NCBI GenBank assembly: GCA_934621485.1
Contig: CAKTUS010000094.1
Span: 1-10,141 of the forward strand
Source: an uncultured Clostridia bacterium
Lineage (GTDB): Bacteria; Bacillota; Clostridia; Christensenellales; Aristaeellaceae
Length of the DNA: 10,141 nt
Reading direction: 5' to 3'
Below are positions 1-7,272 of the stretch, piece by piece (the first letter of the stretch is position 1; every line of letters starts with the position of its first letter). The position numbers and the translations under genes are program-made. The notes below the pieces were generated by a model. That model saw only the letters and a program-made list of their open reading frames with translations, searched no databases and had not been told where the DNA came from.

Positions 1-1
1 G

Positions 2-1414
2 AGGAGGGCTGACGTATTCACGGTATACTATACTCCCACGCCCAAGCAACTGCTGTTTCACGCCTCCCAGGCGGATGAGGTGCTCTTTGGCGGCGCGGCG
101 GGCGGCGGCAAAAGCAAGGCCATTGTGATGGACGCGCTGTTTCGATGCCTGACCTATCCGCGCACCAGCGCCTACATTTTTCGGCGCACCTATTCGGAAC
201 TGGAGGATACCATCATTCGCGAGGCGCTGGACAGCTATCCGCAGGATTTGGGCAAGTACAACGCCAGCCGCCACGAGATGGCCTTTCCCAACGGGTCGCG
301 CATTTGTTTCCGGCACTGCGCCCGTATTTCGGATATGTACAACTACAAAGGGGCGGAGATTCAGTGGCTGTATTTTGACGAGCTGACCAGCTTCGAGGCG
401 GAGATTTATGAATTTCTCAAAACCAGACTTCGCGCCAAAAAAAGCCTGCACATTCGGCCCTGCGTGCGCTGCGCCTCCAACCCGGGAGACATTGGCCACG
501 GATGGGTGAAAAAAATGTTTGTGGACGCCGCGCCCTATATGCAGGTGTTCAGCCGAAAGGTGGTCAGCAGCGCCACCGGCCGGGAAAAATGGTTTCGCAT
601 GCAGTACATTCCCTCGCTGGCCACGGAAAACCCCTTTATTGGCGAGGATTACATTTTTCAATTGGAAAACAAGCCGAAGGCCCTGCGGGACGCGCTGCTG
701 CACGGCGACTGGAACGCCTTTGAAGGCCAGGTATTTACCGAATGGAGCGACCGGCCGGAGCACTACCGGGACCGCAAATGGACGCATGTGATTGAGCCCT
801 TTGAGATTCCGGCCTCCTGGCCCCGCTACATGAGCTTTGACCACGGCTATACCAAGCCCTTCAGCGTGGGCTGGTGGGCCATTGCCCCTGACGGCACGGC
901 CTATCGCTATCGGGAGTGGTACGGCTGCGAGCCGGGACGGGCCAATGTGGGGCTAAAGCTGACGCCGGGTCAGATTGCCCGGGGAATTATGGAACGGGAA
1001 CGGGGCTGCGAACAGCGGGACAACCTGCGGGTGGACCGAGTGGCGGATCCGGCTATTTTTGACAGCTCCCGAGGGGACAGCGTGGCCAAGCAGATGGCCC
1101 CGGGGCCCAAGCGGCCCGGGATTACCTTTCGCCCTGGCGACAACACCCGACTGGCGGGAAAAATGCAAATGCACGAGCGGCTGCGCTTCAATGAAGAAGG
1201 CAAGCCGCTTTTGTATGTGTTTTCCACCTGCCGGGACTTTATCCGCACCGTGCCTACGCTGCCTTATTCCATGTATCACCCCGAGGACGTGGACACCGAC
1301 GGCGAGGATCACGCCTACGATGAGGCGCGGTACTTTTGCATGGCCCATCCCGTGCCCCAAAAGCCCAAGGAGGAACGGCGCGCGCCGGACTATGATCCGT
1401 TTATCCAGAAATAG
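2..1414 (+). CDS. terL: Terminase large subunit (5' partial)
   Basis: DNA-packaging motor: an N-terminal ATPase drives translocation into the procapsid and a C-terminal RNase H-like nuclease cuts the concatemer. The frame is open from base 2, and 470 residues are visible (numbered from that codon). Seen: an adenine-binding-like TPTPKQ at 11-16; Walker A ending GGGKS at 34-38; Walker B WLYFDE with D126/E127; a coupling-motif-like ASNPG at 158-162; the family's GDW...GQVFTEW linker; and acidic nuclease positions D280 (SFDHGY), D349 (ADPAIFD) and D436/D440 (DHAYDEARY). All ATPase and nuclease landmarks are intact. The first in-frame start codon, GTG at 80, would delete the conserved TPTPKQ segment, and no ATG/GTG/TTG lies in frame before it, so the gene begins upstream of the window. 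It ends at TAG, 14 bases before the portal gene. The packaging type (headful, cos or other) cannot be read from this. Confidence 0.96.
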   Translation, partial: RRADVFTVYYTPTPKQLLFHASQADEVLFGGAAGGGKSKAIVMDALFRCLTYPRTSAYIFRRTYSELEDTIIREALDSYPQDLGKYNASRHEMAFPNGSRICFRHCARISDMYNYKGAEIQWLYFDELTSFEAEIYEFLKTRLRAKKSLHIRPCVRCASNPGDIGHGWVKKMFVDAAPYMQVFSRKVVSSATGREKWFRMQYIPSLATENPFIGEDYIFQLENKPKALRDALLHGDWNAFEGQVFTEWSDRPEHYRDRKWTHVIEPFEIPASWPRYMSFDHGYTKPFSVGWWAIAPDGTAYRYREWYGCEPGRANVGLKLTPGQIARGIMERERGCEQRDNLRVDRVADPAIFDSSRGDSVAKQMAPGPKRPGITFRPGDNTRLAGKMQMHERLRFNEEGKPLLYVFSTCRDFIRTVPTLPYSMYHPEDVDTDGEDHAYDEARYFCMAHPVPQKPKEERRAPDYDPFIQK

Positions 1415-1415
1415 C

Positions 1416-1423
1416 AAAGGAGG
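1416..1423 (+). promoter_or_regulatory. Ribosome binding site of the portal gene
   Basis: AAAGGAGG lies between the terminase stop and the portal ATG with a 5-base spacer, fixing the portal start at 1429. Confidence 0.85.
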
Positions 1424-1428
1424 ACCTT

Positions 1429-3306
1429 ATGAACGAAAACCTGACTCCGCGGCAATTACGGGATGAAGCTTACGGCCGGCTGCAAATTTGGCGGGACGGC
1501 TGCCAGGAAATGCACCAGCGGGCGCGGGAAGCCCGCAAAATATTGCTATTGCAGGATCCCAAGCAGGACGCGGGCCGAAAACGGCCGGACAAGCGGACCT
1601 TGCAGCTGCAAACCCTGAAATCCACTTTCAACAACTGCGTGGCGGACCAGATGGACAACATGCCCGAAGCTCTGATGCTGCCGGAAACCAAGGAACTGGA
1701 AGCCGTGGCCGAGGACCTGACCGACGTGGTGCGCTTTATTCTGAATGAAAACAACTATGAAACCCTGCACCGCCGCCGGGTGGAGGACTGCTTTTGCACC
1801 GGCACAGCCGTAACCCAGATTGCTTGGGACGGCGACATGGACGGGGGCCTGGGTAATGTGGCGCTGATTCGCTGGCCCATCGAGGCGTTTTTATGGGACC
1901 CGGCGGCGGAAAGCCTGCAGGAGTCCCGCGCGGTATTCAAGGTAAGCTGGCACCCCATGAGCTGGTACCGGCAGCACTATCCGGACCATTACCGGGAGAT
2001 GGGCAGCGAGGATGGCGTGTACGGCGGCCTGGGGTTGGCGGACGCGCAAAGCGGCCCACGAGCGGCGGACGAGGGCCGGGCCATGCTGCTGGAATACTGG
2101 TACCGCCTCTATGACGCGGAAAAGCGCCGCCATACCATCAACGTGGCCTATCTGGCTGGCGGCGCGCTGCTCAGCGACCATCGGGACGTGTACCGGCATG
2201 GGATGTATCCCTTTGTGATGGATGTGTATACCCCGATTGAGGGACTGCCTGTGGGCGACGGCATGATTCAGGAGCTGGCCCCCATGATGCGCTATGTAAA
2301 CCGCTATGCCAGCTACATCGATATGAACCTGCGCATGGCCAGCAAGGGCCGCCTGCTGGTGGACCGGGCTGCCGGTCTGGACAAGGAAGCCCTGATGGAC
2401 TGGGAAAGCGACGTGGTGGAGGGCGACCGCATTGACGCCAGCGCGCTGCAATGGTTGCAGACCCAGCCCTTCGGAGGCATGGCTACTCAGCAGATGCTGC
2501 AACTGCAAAACGATATCAAGCAGGACAGCGGCCAAAACCAGTTCACTCGGGGCGAAACGGTTGGCGGCGTTACGGCTGCCAGCGCCATCAGCGCCTTGCA
2601 GGAGGCAGGCGGCAAAATGACACGGCTGCGTACCGGAGTGCTGAACCAGGGCTTCAAAGCCATGGTGGAACAGGTGATGTGGCTGATTTCTCAATACTAT
2701 CTTCCCCAGCGCGTTCTGTTTATCACCGGCAGGCGGGACGGAGAGCGCCGCCAAGTGAACGCTGGCCCCGACAGGCTGTTTGGCAAGCACTGGCACGGCG
2801 ATACCGCCCTGCCGCCGCCGCCCTACACCGTACAGGTGCAGGTGCAGCGCCGCAATCCGCTCAGGCAGCAGGCGCAGAACGAGCTGTTTTTGCAGGCGTA
2901 TTCCATGAGCGTAAGGGCCGGGCAATTCTTCCCCCTTTCTGTGCTGTTCGAGCTGTTGCAGGTGGACGGCAAGGAGCGCATCCTGCCGGTTCTGCGGCAA
3001 CTGGAGCAAATGCCGGGCCAGCTTGCGCAAATGGACGCCGAGCGAAATGACCTGACTCGCATGTGCCAGGAGGCGGACGGCATTATGCAGCGACAGCAGC
3101 TGGAGGCGCAAAACGCACAGGAGGTGATGGAAAAGCTGCTAACGGAAAAGAACGAGCTGGAGGAGAAGGTGGCCGAGATGCAGCGGAAAATGACCCGTCT
3201 ATCGGCCCTGGCTGCCGAAAAACGGCCTGATGGCCCCAAAGAAACCGATCAAAAGGAGGAAAAACATGGAGACGATGGAAATTCTGGAAAAAGAGCTGAA
3301 AAATGA
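1429..3306 (+). CDS. Portal protein, P22-like
   Basis: Twelve-fold ring at the capsid vertex through which DNA enters and leaves; it docks the terminase and later the tail adaptor. It has 625 residues, typical of short-tailed phage portals. Seen: a hydrophilic helical N-terminus, a mixed alpha/beta core, and the segment QFTRGETVGGVTAASAI (about 371-387), which resembles the conserved stretch of Firmicutes P22-type portals. Residues about 525-600 are a long Gln/Glu/Met-rich heptad-like helix, as expected for the barrel or coiled-coil extension into the head. A very charged tail (about 600-625) follows. The position directly after terL is the usual one. The last 41 bases overlap the next gene, whose ribosome site lies inside this frame, so translation is probably coupled. 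The assignment rests on gene order, length and this segment; no structure could be checked. Confidence 0.92.
   Translation: MNENLTPRQLRDEAYGRLQIWRDGCQEMHQRAREARKILLLQDPKQDAGRKRPDKRTLQLQTLKSTFNNCVADQMDNMPEALMLPETKELEAVAEDLTDVVRFILNENNYETLHRRRVEDCFCTGTAVTQIAWDGDMDGGLGNVALIRWPIEAFLWDPAAESLQESRAVFKVSWHPMSWYRQHYPDHYREMGSEDGVYGGLGLADAQSGPRAADEGRAMLLEYWYRLYDAEKRRHTINVAYLAGGALLSDHRDVYRHGMYPFVMDVYTPIEGLPVGDGMIQELAPMMRYVNRYASYIDMNLRMASKGRLLVDRAAGLDKEALMDWESDVVEGDRIDASALQWLQTQPFGGMATQQMLQLQNDIKQDSGQNQFTRGETVGGVTAASAISALQEAGGKMTRLRTGVLNQGFKAMVEQVMWLISQYYLPQRVLFITGRRDGERRQVNAGPDRLFGKHWHGDTALPPPPYTVQVQVQRRNPLRQQAQNELFLQAYSMSVRAGQFFPLSVLFELLQVDGKERILPVLRQLEQMPGQLAQMDAERNDLTRMCQEADGIMQRQQLEAQNAQEVMEKLLTEKNELEEKVAEMQRKMTRLSALAAEKRPDGPKETDQKEEKHGDDGNSGKRAEK
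3251..3259 (+). promoter_or_regulatory. Ribosome binding site inside the portal gene
   Basis: AAAAGGAGG, six bases before the ATG at 3266. It decides between that start and an in-frame ATG at 3230, which has no comparable site. Confidence 0.8.
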
Positions 3307-3682
3307 AGAAAGGGAAACGCCGGTACAGGCCGCCGTGGAAACGGCCATGGAAAAGCCCTCCATCAGCCCGGTGGAGATGCGCGCTCAGGCGCTGGTGGTG
3401 CAGGCGCGTACCATTCAGCGCCTAACCGGCGTGGATGTGATGAGCCTTTACAACGCTGATGTGGAGGTGCGCAACCATGTGCTCAGCGGCGCGTGGGACT
3501 TTGTGGATGTGTACAAAAGCATGAACCTGAGTCCCGCGCCGCCCGCGCCTGTGCGTACAGCCAACGGAGGCGTAGGCACGCTGAATGTGAACGCCATGAC
3601 CCAGAGCCAGTTTGTAAAGCTGAACGAGCTGCTGAAAATGGGCGGCACGGTGGCCATGGATCCGCGGCCTGAAAACGGCTGA
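3266..3682 (+). CDS. Putative scaffold or head-assembly protein
   Basis: 138 residues, not recognised as a named family. It lies between portal and major capsid genes, where tailed phages usually encode the scaffold that templates procapsid assembly and is then expelled. Seen: a strongly acidic and basic N-terminal helix (about 1-35), a second helical stretch with many Val/Ala/Gln (36-60), a middle segment with SLYNADVEVRNHVLSG, a Pro/Ala linker near 90-97, and a C-terminal helix MTQSQFVKLNELLKMGG (111-127) before a short tail. A mostly helical, low-cysteine protein with a short C-terminal helix suits a scaffold, but it is shorter than classical ones (about 200-300 residues). Alternatives are a head-completion or minor capsid protein. 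The start at 3266 is chosen for its strong ribosome site; the gene overlaps the portal end by 41 bases. Confidence 0.6.
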   Translation: METMEILEKELKNEERETPVQAAVETAMEKPSISPVEMRAQALVVQARTIQRLTGVDVMSLYNADVEVRNHVLSGAWDFVDVYKSMNLSPAPPAPVRTANGGVGTLNVNAMTQSQFVKLNELLKMGGTVAMDPRPENG

Positions 3683-3708
3683 CATCTGAAAAGGCGGCGC
3701 GGCCGACG

Positions 3709-3737
3709 CTGCCAAGCAAAACAACCCAGTTTATTTT
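3709..3737 (+). promoter_or_regulatory. Weak promoter-like pair before the capsid gene
   Basis: The 77-base gap before the capsid gene ends in an unusually AT-rich stretch for this window. CTGCCA (3709-3714) and TATTTT (3732-3737) are 17 bases apart and each match the sigma-A consensus at four of six positions. An internal promoter for the abundant capsid protein would make sense, but the match is modest and may be chance. Confidence 0.22.
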
Positions 3738-3759
3738 TTTATGAAAAAGGAGTGATTGA

Positions 3760-4995
3760 ATGGCCTTGTTTGACAACCTGAACAAAACCACTTCCTCCGG
3801 CGTGGCGCCGGGCGTTACGGAGTACTATGAGCGCACGCTGATTGAAAACGCTCGTCCGGAAATGGTGCACAGCCGGGATGCGCAGAAGCGCCCCCTGCCG
3901 GAACACAACGGCCGGTATGTGAAGTTTCGCCGCATGATTCCCTTTGAAGCCTGTACCGAGCCCCTGGAGGAGGGCGTTACGCCTGCCGGACAGGAACTGA
4001 AGCAGTCCGCCTTCAGCGCAATGGTGAAGCCCTATGGCCGCCATGTGGAAATTACGGATGAACTGGACTTTTACCTGCTGGATAACATGCACCGGGAGAC
4101 GGCCCTGCTGCTGGGCGATCAGGCGGCGCTGTCCCTGGACACCATTTGCCGCGACGCTCTGTGCGCCGGCATGAACGTGCAGTATGCCGGCAGCGCCACC
4201 ACTCGCAGCGCCCTGACGGCGTCGGACAAGCTGACTCCTGCCGCCATTAAGCAGGCGGTACGCACCCTGAAGCGGAACAACGCCAAGCCCTTTGAGGACG
4301 GCTTCTATCACGCCATCATCCATCCCGACGCTGTCTTTGACCTGACCAGCGCCGCCGACTGGGTGGATGTAGCCAAGTACCAGGACAAGGAAAGAATAGA
4401 ACGCTACGAGCTGGGCTGCCTGTACAAGGTGAAATTCTTTGAAAGCAGCAACGCCAAGGTGTTCAAAAACGAAAGCTACCTATACGGAACCACCGCAGCC
4501 CTGACGATAAGCGCTGTGGACGCGGCCTTGCGCTGCGTGACCGTGAGCCAGGCCATCAGCGAGCAGGAGGCGCGCATCCTGACCGGCAAGCTGGTCAGCG
4601 TGCAGTACACCAAGTCGGGCGCTACAACCGTAACGCCCATGTGCGTGGAACGGGTGGACGCCGCCGCCAAAAAGGTATACTTCCGCTGGATGCCCGCCGC
4701 CGACGTAACCAGCGAGTGGATCAGCGCCAACAGCGCAAAGATTGCGCCTACCGGCGGCGGAGCTGACGGCGCGCCTGTGTACGGCACGCTGATTTACGGC
4801 CAGAACGCCTTTGGCGATGTGGAACTGGGCGGCGACGGAAAGAATGTGAAAATCATCATCAACCCGCCTGGCAGCGCTGGCGCCAGCGACCCCCTGGAAC
4901 AGCGCGGCACCATTGCTTGGAAGGTGCGCGGCTTTACCTGCGCCATTCTTCAGGACGCATTTATGGTGCGCATCGAGCACGGAGCTACGGCTTAA
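3760..4995 (+). CDS. Major capsid protein, N4-gp56 family
   Basis: Main shell subunit of the icosahedral head, with an HK97-type fold expected from the family. 411 residues. Family hallmarks seen: near the N-terminus, TEYYERTLIENARPEMVH (20-37) then KRPLPEHNG and EEGVTPAGQ; a middle block LLGDQAALSLDTICRDAL followed by NVQYAG; and near the C-terminus YGTLIYGQNAFGDVEL, IIINPPGSAGASDPL and an ending MVRIEHGATA. Between about residues 240 and 338 lies an extra segment of roughly 100 residues, Val/Thr/Ala-rich and probably beta, absent from the shorter (about 300-residue) members; it likely forms a surface or insertion domain. The ribosome site AAAAAGGAG (3744-3752) is seven bases before the ATG. 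A strong hairpin follows the stop codon. High confidence in family; the role of the insertion is inference. Confidence 0.95.
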   Translation: MALFDNLNKTTSSGVAPGVTEYYERTLIENARPEMVHSRDAQKRPLPEHNGRYVKFRRMIPFEACTEPLEEGVTPAGQELKQSAFSAMVKPYGRHVEITDELDFYLLDNMHRETALLLGDQAALSLDTICRDALCAGMNVQYAGSATTRSALTASDKLTPAAIKQAVRTLKRNNAKPFEDGFYHAIIHPDAVFDLTSAADWVDVAKYQDKERIERYELGCLYKVKFFESSNAKVFKNESYLYGTTAALTISAVDAALRCVTVSQAISEQEARILTGKLVSVQYTKSGATTVTPMCVERVDAAAKKVYFRWMPAADVTSEWISANSAKIAPTGGGADGAPVYGTLIYGQNAFGDVELGGDGKNVKIIINPPGSAGASDPLEQRGTIAWKVRGFTCAILQDAFMVRIEHGATA

Positions 4996-5005
4996 TTCTG
5001 TATTC

Positions 5006-5035
5006 GGGCCGCGGAAACGAACGTTTTCGCGGCCC
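5006..5035 (+). terminator. Hairpin after capsid gene, candidate partial terminator
   Basis: GGGCCGCGGAAA (5006-5017) pairs with TTTTCGCGGCCC (5024-5035): a 12-bp stem with one G-U pair and a 6-base loop CGAACG. It begins 11 bases after the capsid stop. The following TTGCCATTTTG is only weakly T-rich, so full termination is doubtful; partial termination, or mRNA 3'-end protection of the capsid transcript, fits better. The pairing is seen directly; the function is inferred. Confidence 0.5.
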
Positions 5036-5065
5036 TTGCCATTTTGAAAGGAGAAGAGAAAAGGC

Positions 5066-5299
5066 ATGACGCAGCATCAGGACGGCATCAGCGCAACGGT
5101 TCCCAAGCAAACCGCCGTAGAGGAACCTACGGTGCGCGTGTTTATTCCTCTGGCGGAGGAGGACGGCGCGGACATAAACGTGGATCAAACCGAGCAGGTG
5201 ATTCTGAACGGCGTGGTAACCCAAATTCGCCGCGGCGAATATGTGGATGTGAAAGCGCCTGTATTTATGCAGCTGAAACAGCGTTACCCCAATCTGTGA
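5066..5299 (+). CDS. Small post-capsid protein, unknown function
   Basis: 77 residues, acidic N-terminal half. After a polar leader (1-20) comes a beta-like segment VRVFIPLAEEDGADINVDQ (23-41), then EQVILNGVVTQIRRGEYVDVKAPV and a short helix MQLKQRYPNL. This 'strand - loop - ILNG - RGEYVDV' pattern resembles small proteins encoded just downstream of major capsid genes in many Firmicutes phages, usually annotated hypothetical. A virion-surface (decoration) or capsid-vertex role is possible from position and size, but no motif proves it. The start has a GGAG site at 5050-5053 with a rather long 12-base spacer, so translation may be weaker than for its neighbours. Confidence 0.8.
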   Translation: MTQHQDGISATVPKQTAVEEPTVRVFIPLAEEDGADINVDQTEQVILNGVVTQIRRGEYVDVKAPVFMQLKQRYPNL

Positions 5300-5329
5300 C
5301 GAAGCGGCGCTTAAAAGGAGGAGGCGTTT

Positions 5330-5731
5330 ATGAACCTGCAGGAAATGAAAAGCACGGTCATGTTCCAAACCAACAACGACGCGGACGACCTGGGCGATTT
5401 TTTGCCCTATGTGACGAACTACCTGAACGAAGGCTATGACCGGCTGGTCATGGCCTGGGCTGGCGAGCATGTGAGCGAGGAAAGCCAGACCTATACGCCC
5501 CTGAAAAATGACAAGGCTTCGCCGGAACTGCCGGAATGGACCCATGGCGCAATAGCCGACTGGGCTACCTGGCTGGTGTACCGCAACGGCAGCGCTCAAA
5601 AACAGGATCGGGGATTGTGCTATCGCCGGGCCTTTGAAGCCATGGAAAAACGGCTGCGTAGCATGAGCGCCGCCGAAAAGGGACGGGAAGCACCTGCTAA
5701 CCGACCTGCTTTCTTCAATATTCCGGGGTGA
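5330..5731 (+). CDS. Putative head-tail adaptor
   Basis: 133 residues, mainly helical. Seen: an N-terminal helix ending MNLQEMKSTVMFQTNN, then DLGDFLPYVTNYLNEGYDRLVMAW (about 21-44), a loop with ESQTYTPLKND, then HGAIADWATWLVYRNG and a long basic helix RGLCYRRAFEAMEKRLRSM. The 'LNEGYDRL ... WATWLVYRNG ... F..M...LR' pattern and length fit the adaptor ring that binds below the portal (P22 gp4 or HK97 gp6 type of role). Its place directly before the propeller nozzle gene, as adaptor precedes stopper in short-tailed phages, supports this. A strong AAAAGGAGG site (5313-5321) with an 8-base spacer fixes the start. The gap to the next gene is four bases. Name inferred from pattern and position. Confidence 0.65.
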   Translation: MNLQEMKSTVMFQTNNDADDLGDFLPYVTNYLNEGYDRLVMAWAGEHVSEESQTYTPLKNDKASPELPEWTHGAIADWATWLVYRNGSAQKQDRGLCYRRAFEAMEKRLRSMSAAEKGREAPANRPAFFNIPG

Positions 5732-5735
5732 TGGA

Positions 5736-7223
5736 ATGGAAAACAGACAAACGGACGGAACGGTGGTGTCCATTTCGGAGTTTAAGGGACTATGGCAGTA
5801 CGGCCAGAGCTTTTCCGGTGATCCGCGCTACGCTATGGAATGTGAAAACGCACAGACCCGGGAGGGCGTTTTGCGCCCGATGGCCGCCTGCCGGCTGCTG
5901 AACGGCGCGCTTGACGCGCCCATCGAAACCCTGGCCAGGCTGCACCGAAGATGGCACACGCAGCAGGAGGAACATGATGTGCTGGTGGCCGCCAGCGGCG
6001 GACAGCTGTACTGGATGCTGCCGGGCGGCGAAAGCTGGACGCAAATGACGCTGCCTGCCGGGTGGAATGGCGATTGCTATCAAAGCAACGCATGGAGCTA
6101 TGTGGCCTATGAGATGAACCCGGAGGGCAGCGACGCGCCGGTGGACGTGCTGCTGATGAGCAACGCCAGGGACGGCATGGTTTGTGTACGGGGAGATACC
6201 ATGACGGTTAGCCGGGTGGAAACGCCTCAAAAATTCGGCGTGATTGCCCGCCATGCAGAGCGCATCTGGGGCGGCGCTATTGCCGGCAATCCGGATATGC
6301 TGGCCTATTCTGCCCCGTTTGACCCCTTTGACTGGCGGCAGAACACGGAAAGCCCGGAGGACGGCGCAGGCGATGTAATGCAGCCGTCCTGGGACGGGGA
6401 CAGCTTTACCACGCTGACGCCCTTTGGCGATCAGTTGATGGCGCTGAAACGCACTCGCGTATGGCGAATACTGGGTGCAAGCCCCGGCGAATATGCCTTT
6501 AAGGAGCAATACGGCGGCGGCGCGCCCTTTGCCGCTACTGTGGCCGTGGACGGCACCCGCATTTTGATGCTGGGGCGTCAGGGCCTTTTGTGCTATGACG
6601 GAGAAAGCGTGATCCCCTACTATCAAGAGATGGCGGGGCGTGTCTTTGAACAGGCCAATCCGCAGGCGCTGGAGAACGCCTGCGCTTGCCTGTGGCGAGA
6701 TACCTACTACCTGGCGCTGCCTTTGGACGGCGCAAAGGTCAACAATGCGGTGCTGGCTTACAACACCCGGGAGGGCACGTTTTTGCTTCGGCGAGACGTG
6801 CAGGTGGAAAGCTTTTTGCCAACCGAGAACGCCCTGTACTTCACCAGCGCTCCCACTCCCGGCAGGGTATGGCTGTGGCAGGACGATTGCTGGCAGAAAG
6901 GCTGCATGGCTCAACCCATGCGCTGGGTGGGACCGTGGTGCGACCTGGGGCGCAAGGATGTGCACAAGGGCGGATTCACTGTGTATATCACCGTGGAAAA
7001 CCATCAGGCAATGCAACTGCGGCTGAGCATCCAAACCGACCGGAGAATCAAAACCAAAACGCTTACGTTTCCCGCGTTGCCCGCCGGAGCGGAAAGCCGA
7101 CAGAAAAGCGTGCGCTTTGGCGGCGGCGGACGGCGATTTCGCCTGAAAATTGCTTCGGACGGCAGCGCGCCCTGGCGGCTGGTAGGCGGCGTGCAGATTC
7201 AGGCGGAGCTGGATGCGGACTAA
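5736..7223 (+). CDS. Putative beta-propeller tail nozzle/stopper, P22 gp10-like
   Basis: 495 residues, close to P22 gp10 (about 470), which plugs the portal channel and forms the tail hub. Seen: repeated strand-turn-strand units across residues about 60-380 with blade-like ends such as LVAASGGQLYWML, DVLLMSNARDGMVCVRG, DGTRILMLGRQGLLCYDG and NALYFTSAPTPGRVWLW, consistent with a beta-propeller. A conserved-looking core HAERIWGGAIAGNPDMLAYS (173-192) followed by DPFDW (196-200) resembles the 'R.W...GNP..L.YS...DP..W' signature of podovirus tail-tube/stopper propellers. A separate beta-sandwich-like domain starts near 390 (RWVGPWCDLG) and runs to the end. The start ATG 5736 follows the previous stop by four bases with a weak GGGGTGATGG site, suggesting coupling. 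It might instead be a tail-spike head-binding propeller. Confidence 0.68.
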   Translation: MENRQTDGTVVSISEFKGLWQYGQSFSGDPRYAMECENAQTREGVLRPMAACRLLNGALDAPIETLARLHRRWHTQQEEHDVLVAASGGQLYWMLPGGESWTQMTLPAGWNGDCYQSNAWSYVAYEMNPEGSDAPVDVLLMSNARDGMVCVRGDTMTVSRVETPQKFGVIARHAERIWGGAIAGNPDMLAYSAPFDPFDWRQNTESPEDGAGDVMQPSWDGDSFTTLTPFGDQLMALKRTRVWRILGASPGEYAFKEQYGGGAPFAATVAVDGTRILMLGRQGLLCYDGESVIPYYQEMAGRVFEQANPQALENACACLWRDTYYLALPLDGAKVNNAVLAYNTREGTFLLRRDVQVESFLPTENALYFTSAPTPGRVWLWQDDCWQKGCMAQPMRWVGPWCDLGRKDVHKGGFTVYITVENHQAMQLRLSIQTDRRIKTKTLTFPALPAGAESRQKSVRFGGGGRRFRLKIASDGSAPWRLVGGVQIQAELDAD

Positions 7224-7231
7224 ACGAAAGG

Positions 7232-7260
7232 CGGGGCCGTAAAGCGCAGAAACGGCTCCG
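7232..7260 (+). promoter_or_regulatory. Hairpin in the leader of the collar gene
   Basis: CGGGGCCGT (7232-7240) pairs with ACGGCTCCG (7252-7260): nine base pairs including one G-U, with an 11-base loop. It ends three bases before the ribosome site GAGGAGG (7264-7270), which itself is only two bases from the ATG at 7273. There is no T-run, so it is not a terminator. It may shape initiation of the first tail-fibre gene; that is inference. Confidence 0.35.
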
Positions 7261-7272
7261 GGCGAGGAGGGT

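Noticed and set aside
1..7. GAGGAGG at the window start as the terminase ribosome site
   Set aside because: No ATG, GTG or TTG in the terminase frame follows within a usable distance, so it is probably coding sequence.
80..82. GTG at 80 as the terminase start
   Set aside because: It lies just before the Walker A motif and would remove the conserved TPTPKQ region, which is in frame upstream.
3230..3232. ATG at 3230 as the start of the scaffold candidate
   Set aside because: No ribosome site precedes it, whereas ATG 3266 has AAAAGGAGG six bases upstream.
3693..3740. Stem GGCGGCG/CGCTGCC followed by a T-run as an intrinsic terminator before the capsid gene
   Set aside because: The stem is only seven pairs with one G-U, and the T-run begins about 20 bases after it, too far for intrinsic termination.
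3741..3755. Four-codon leader peptide ATG AAA AAG GAG TGA before the capsid gene
   Set aside because: It is made of the capsid ribosome site itself and has no site of its own.
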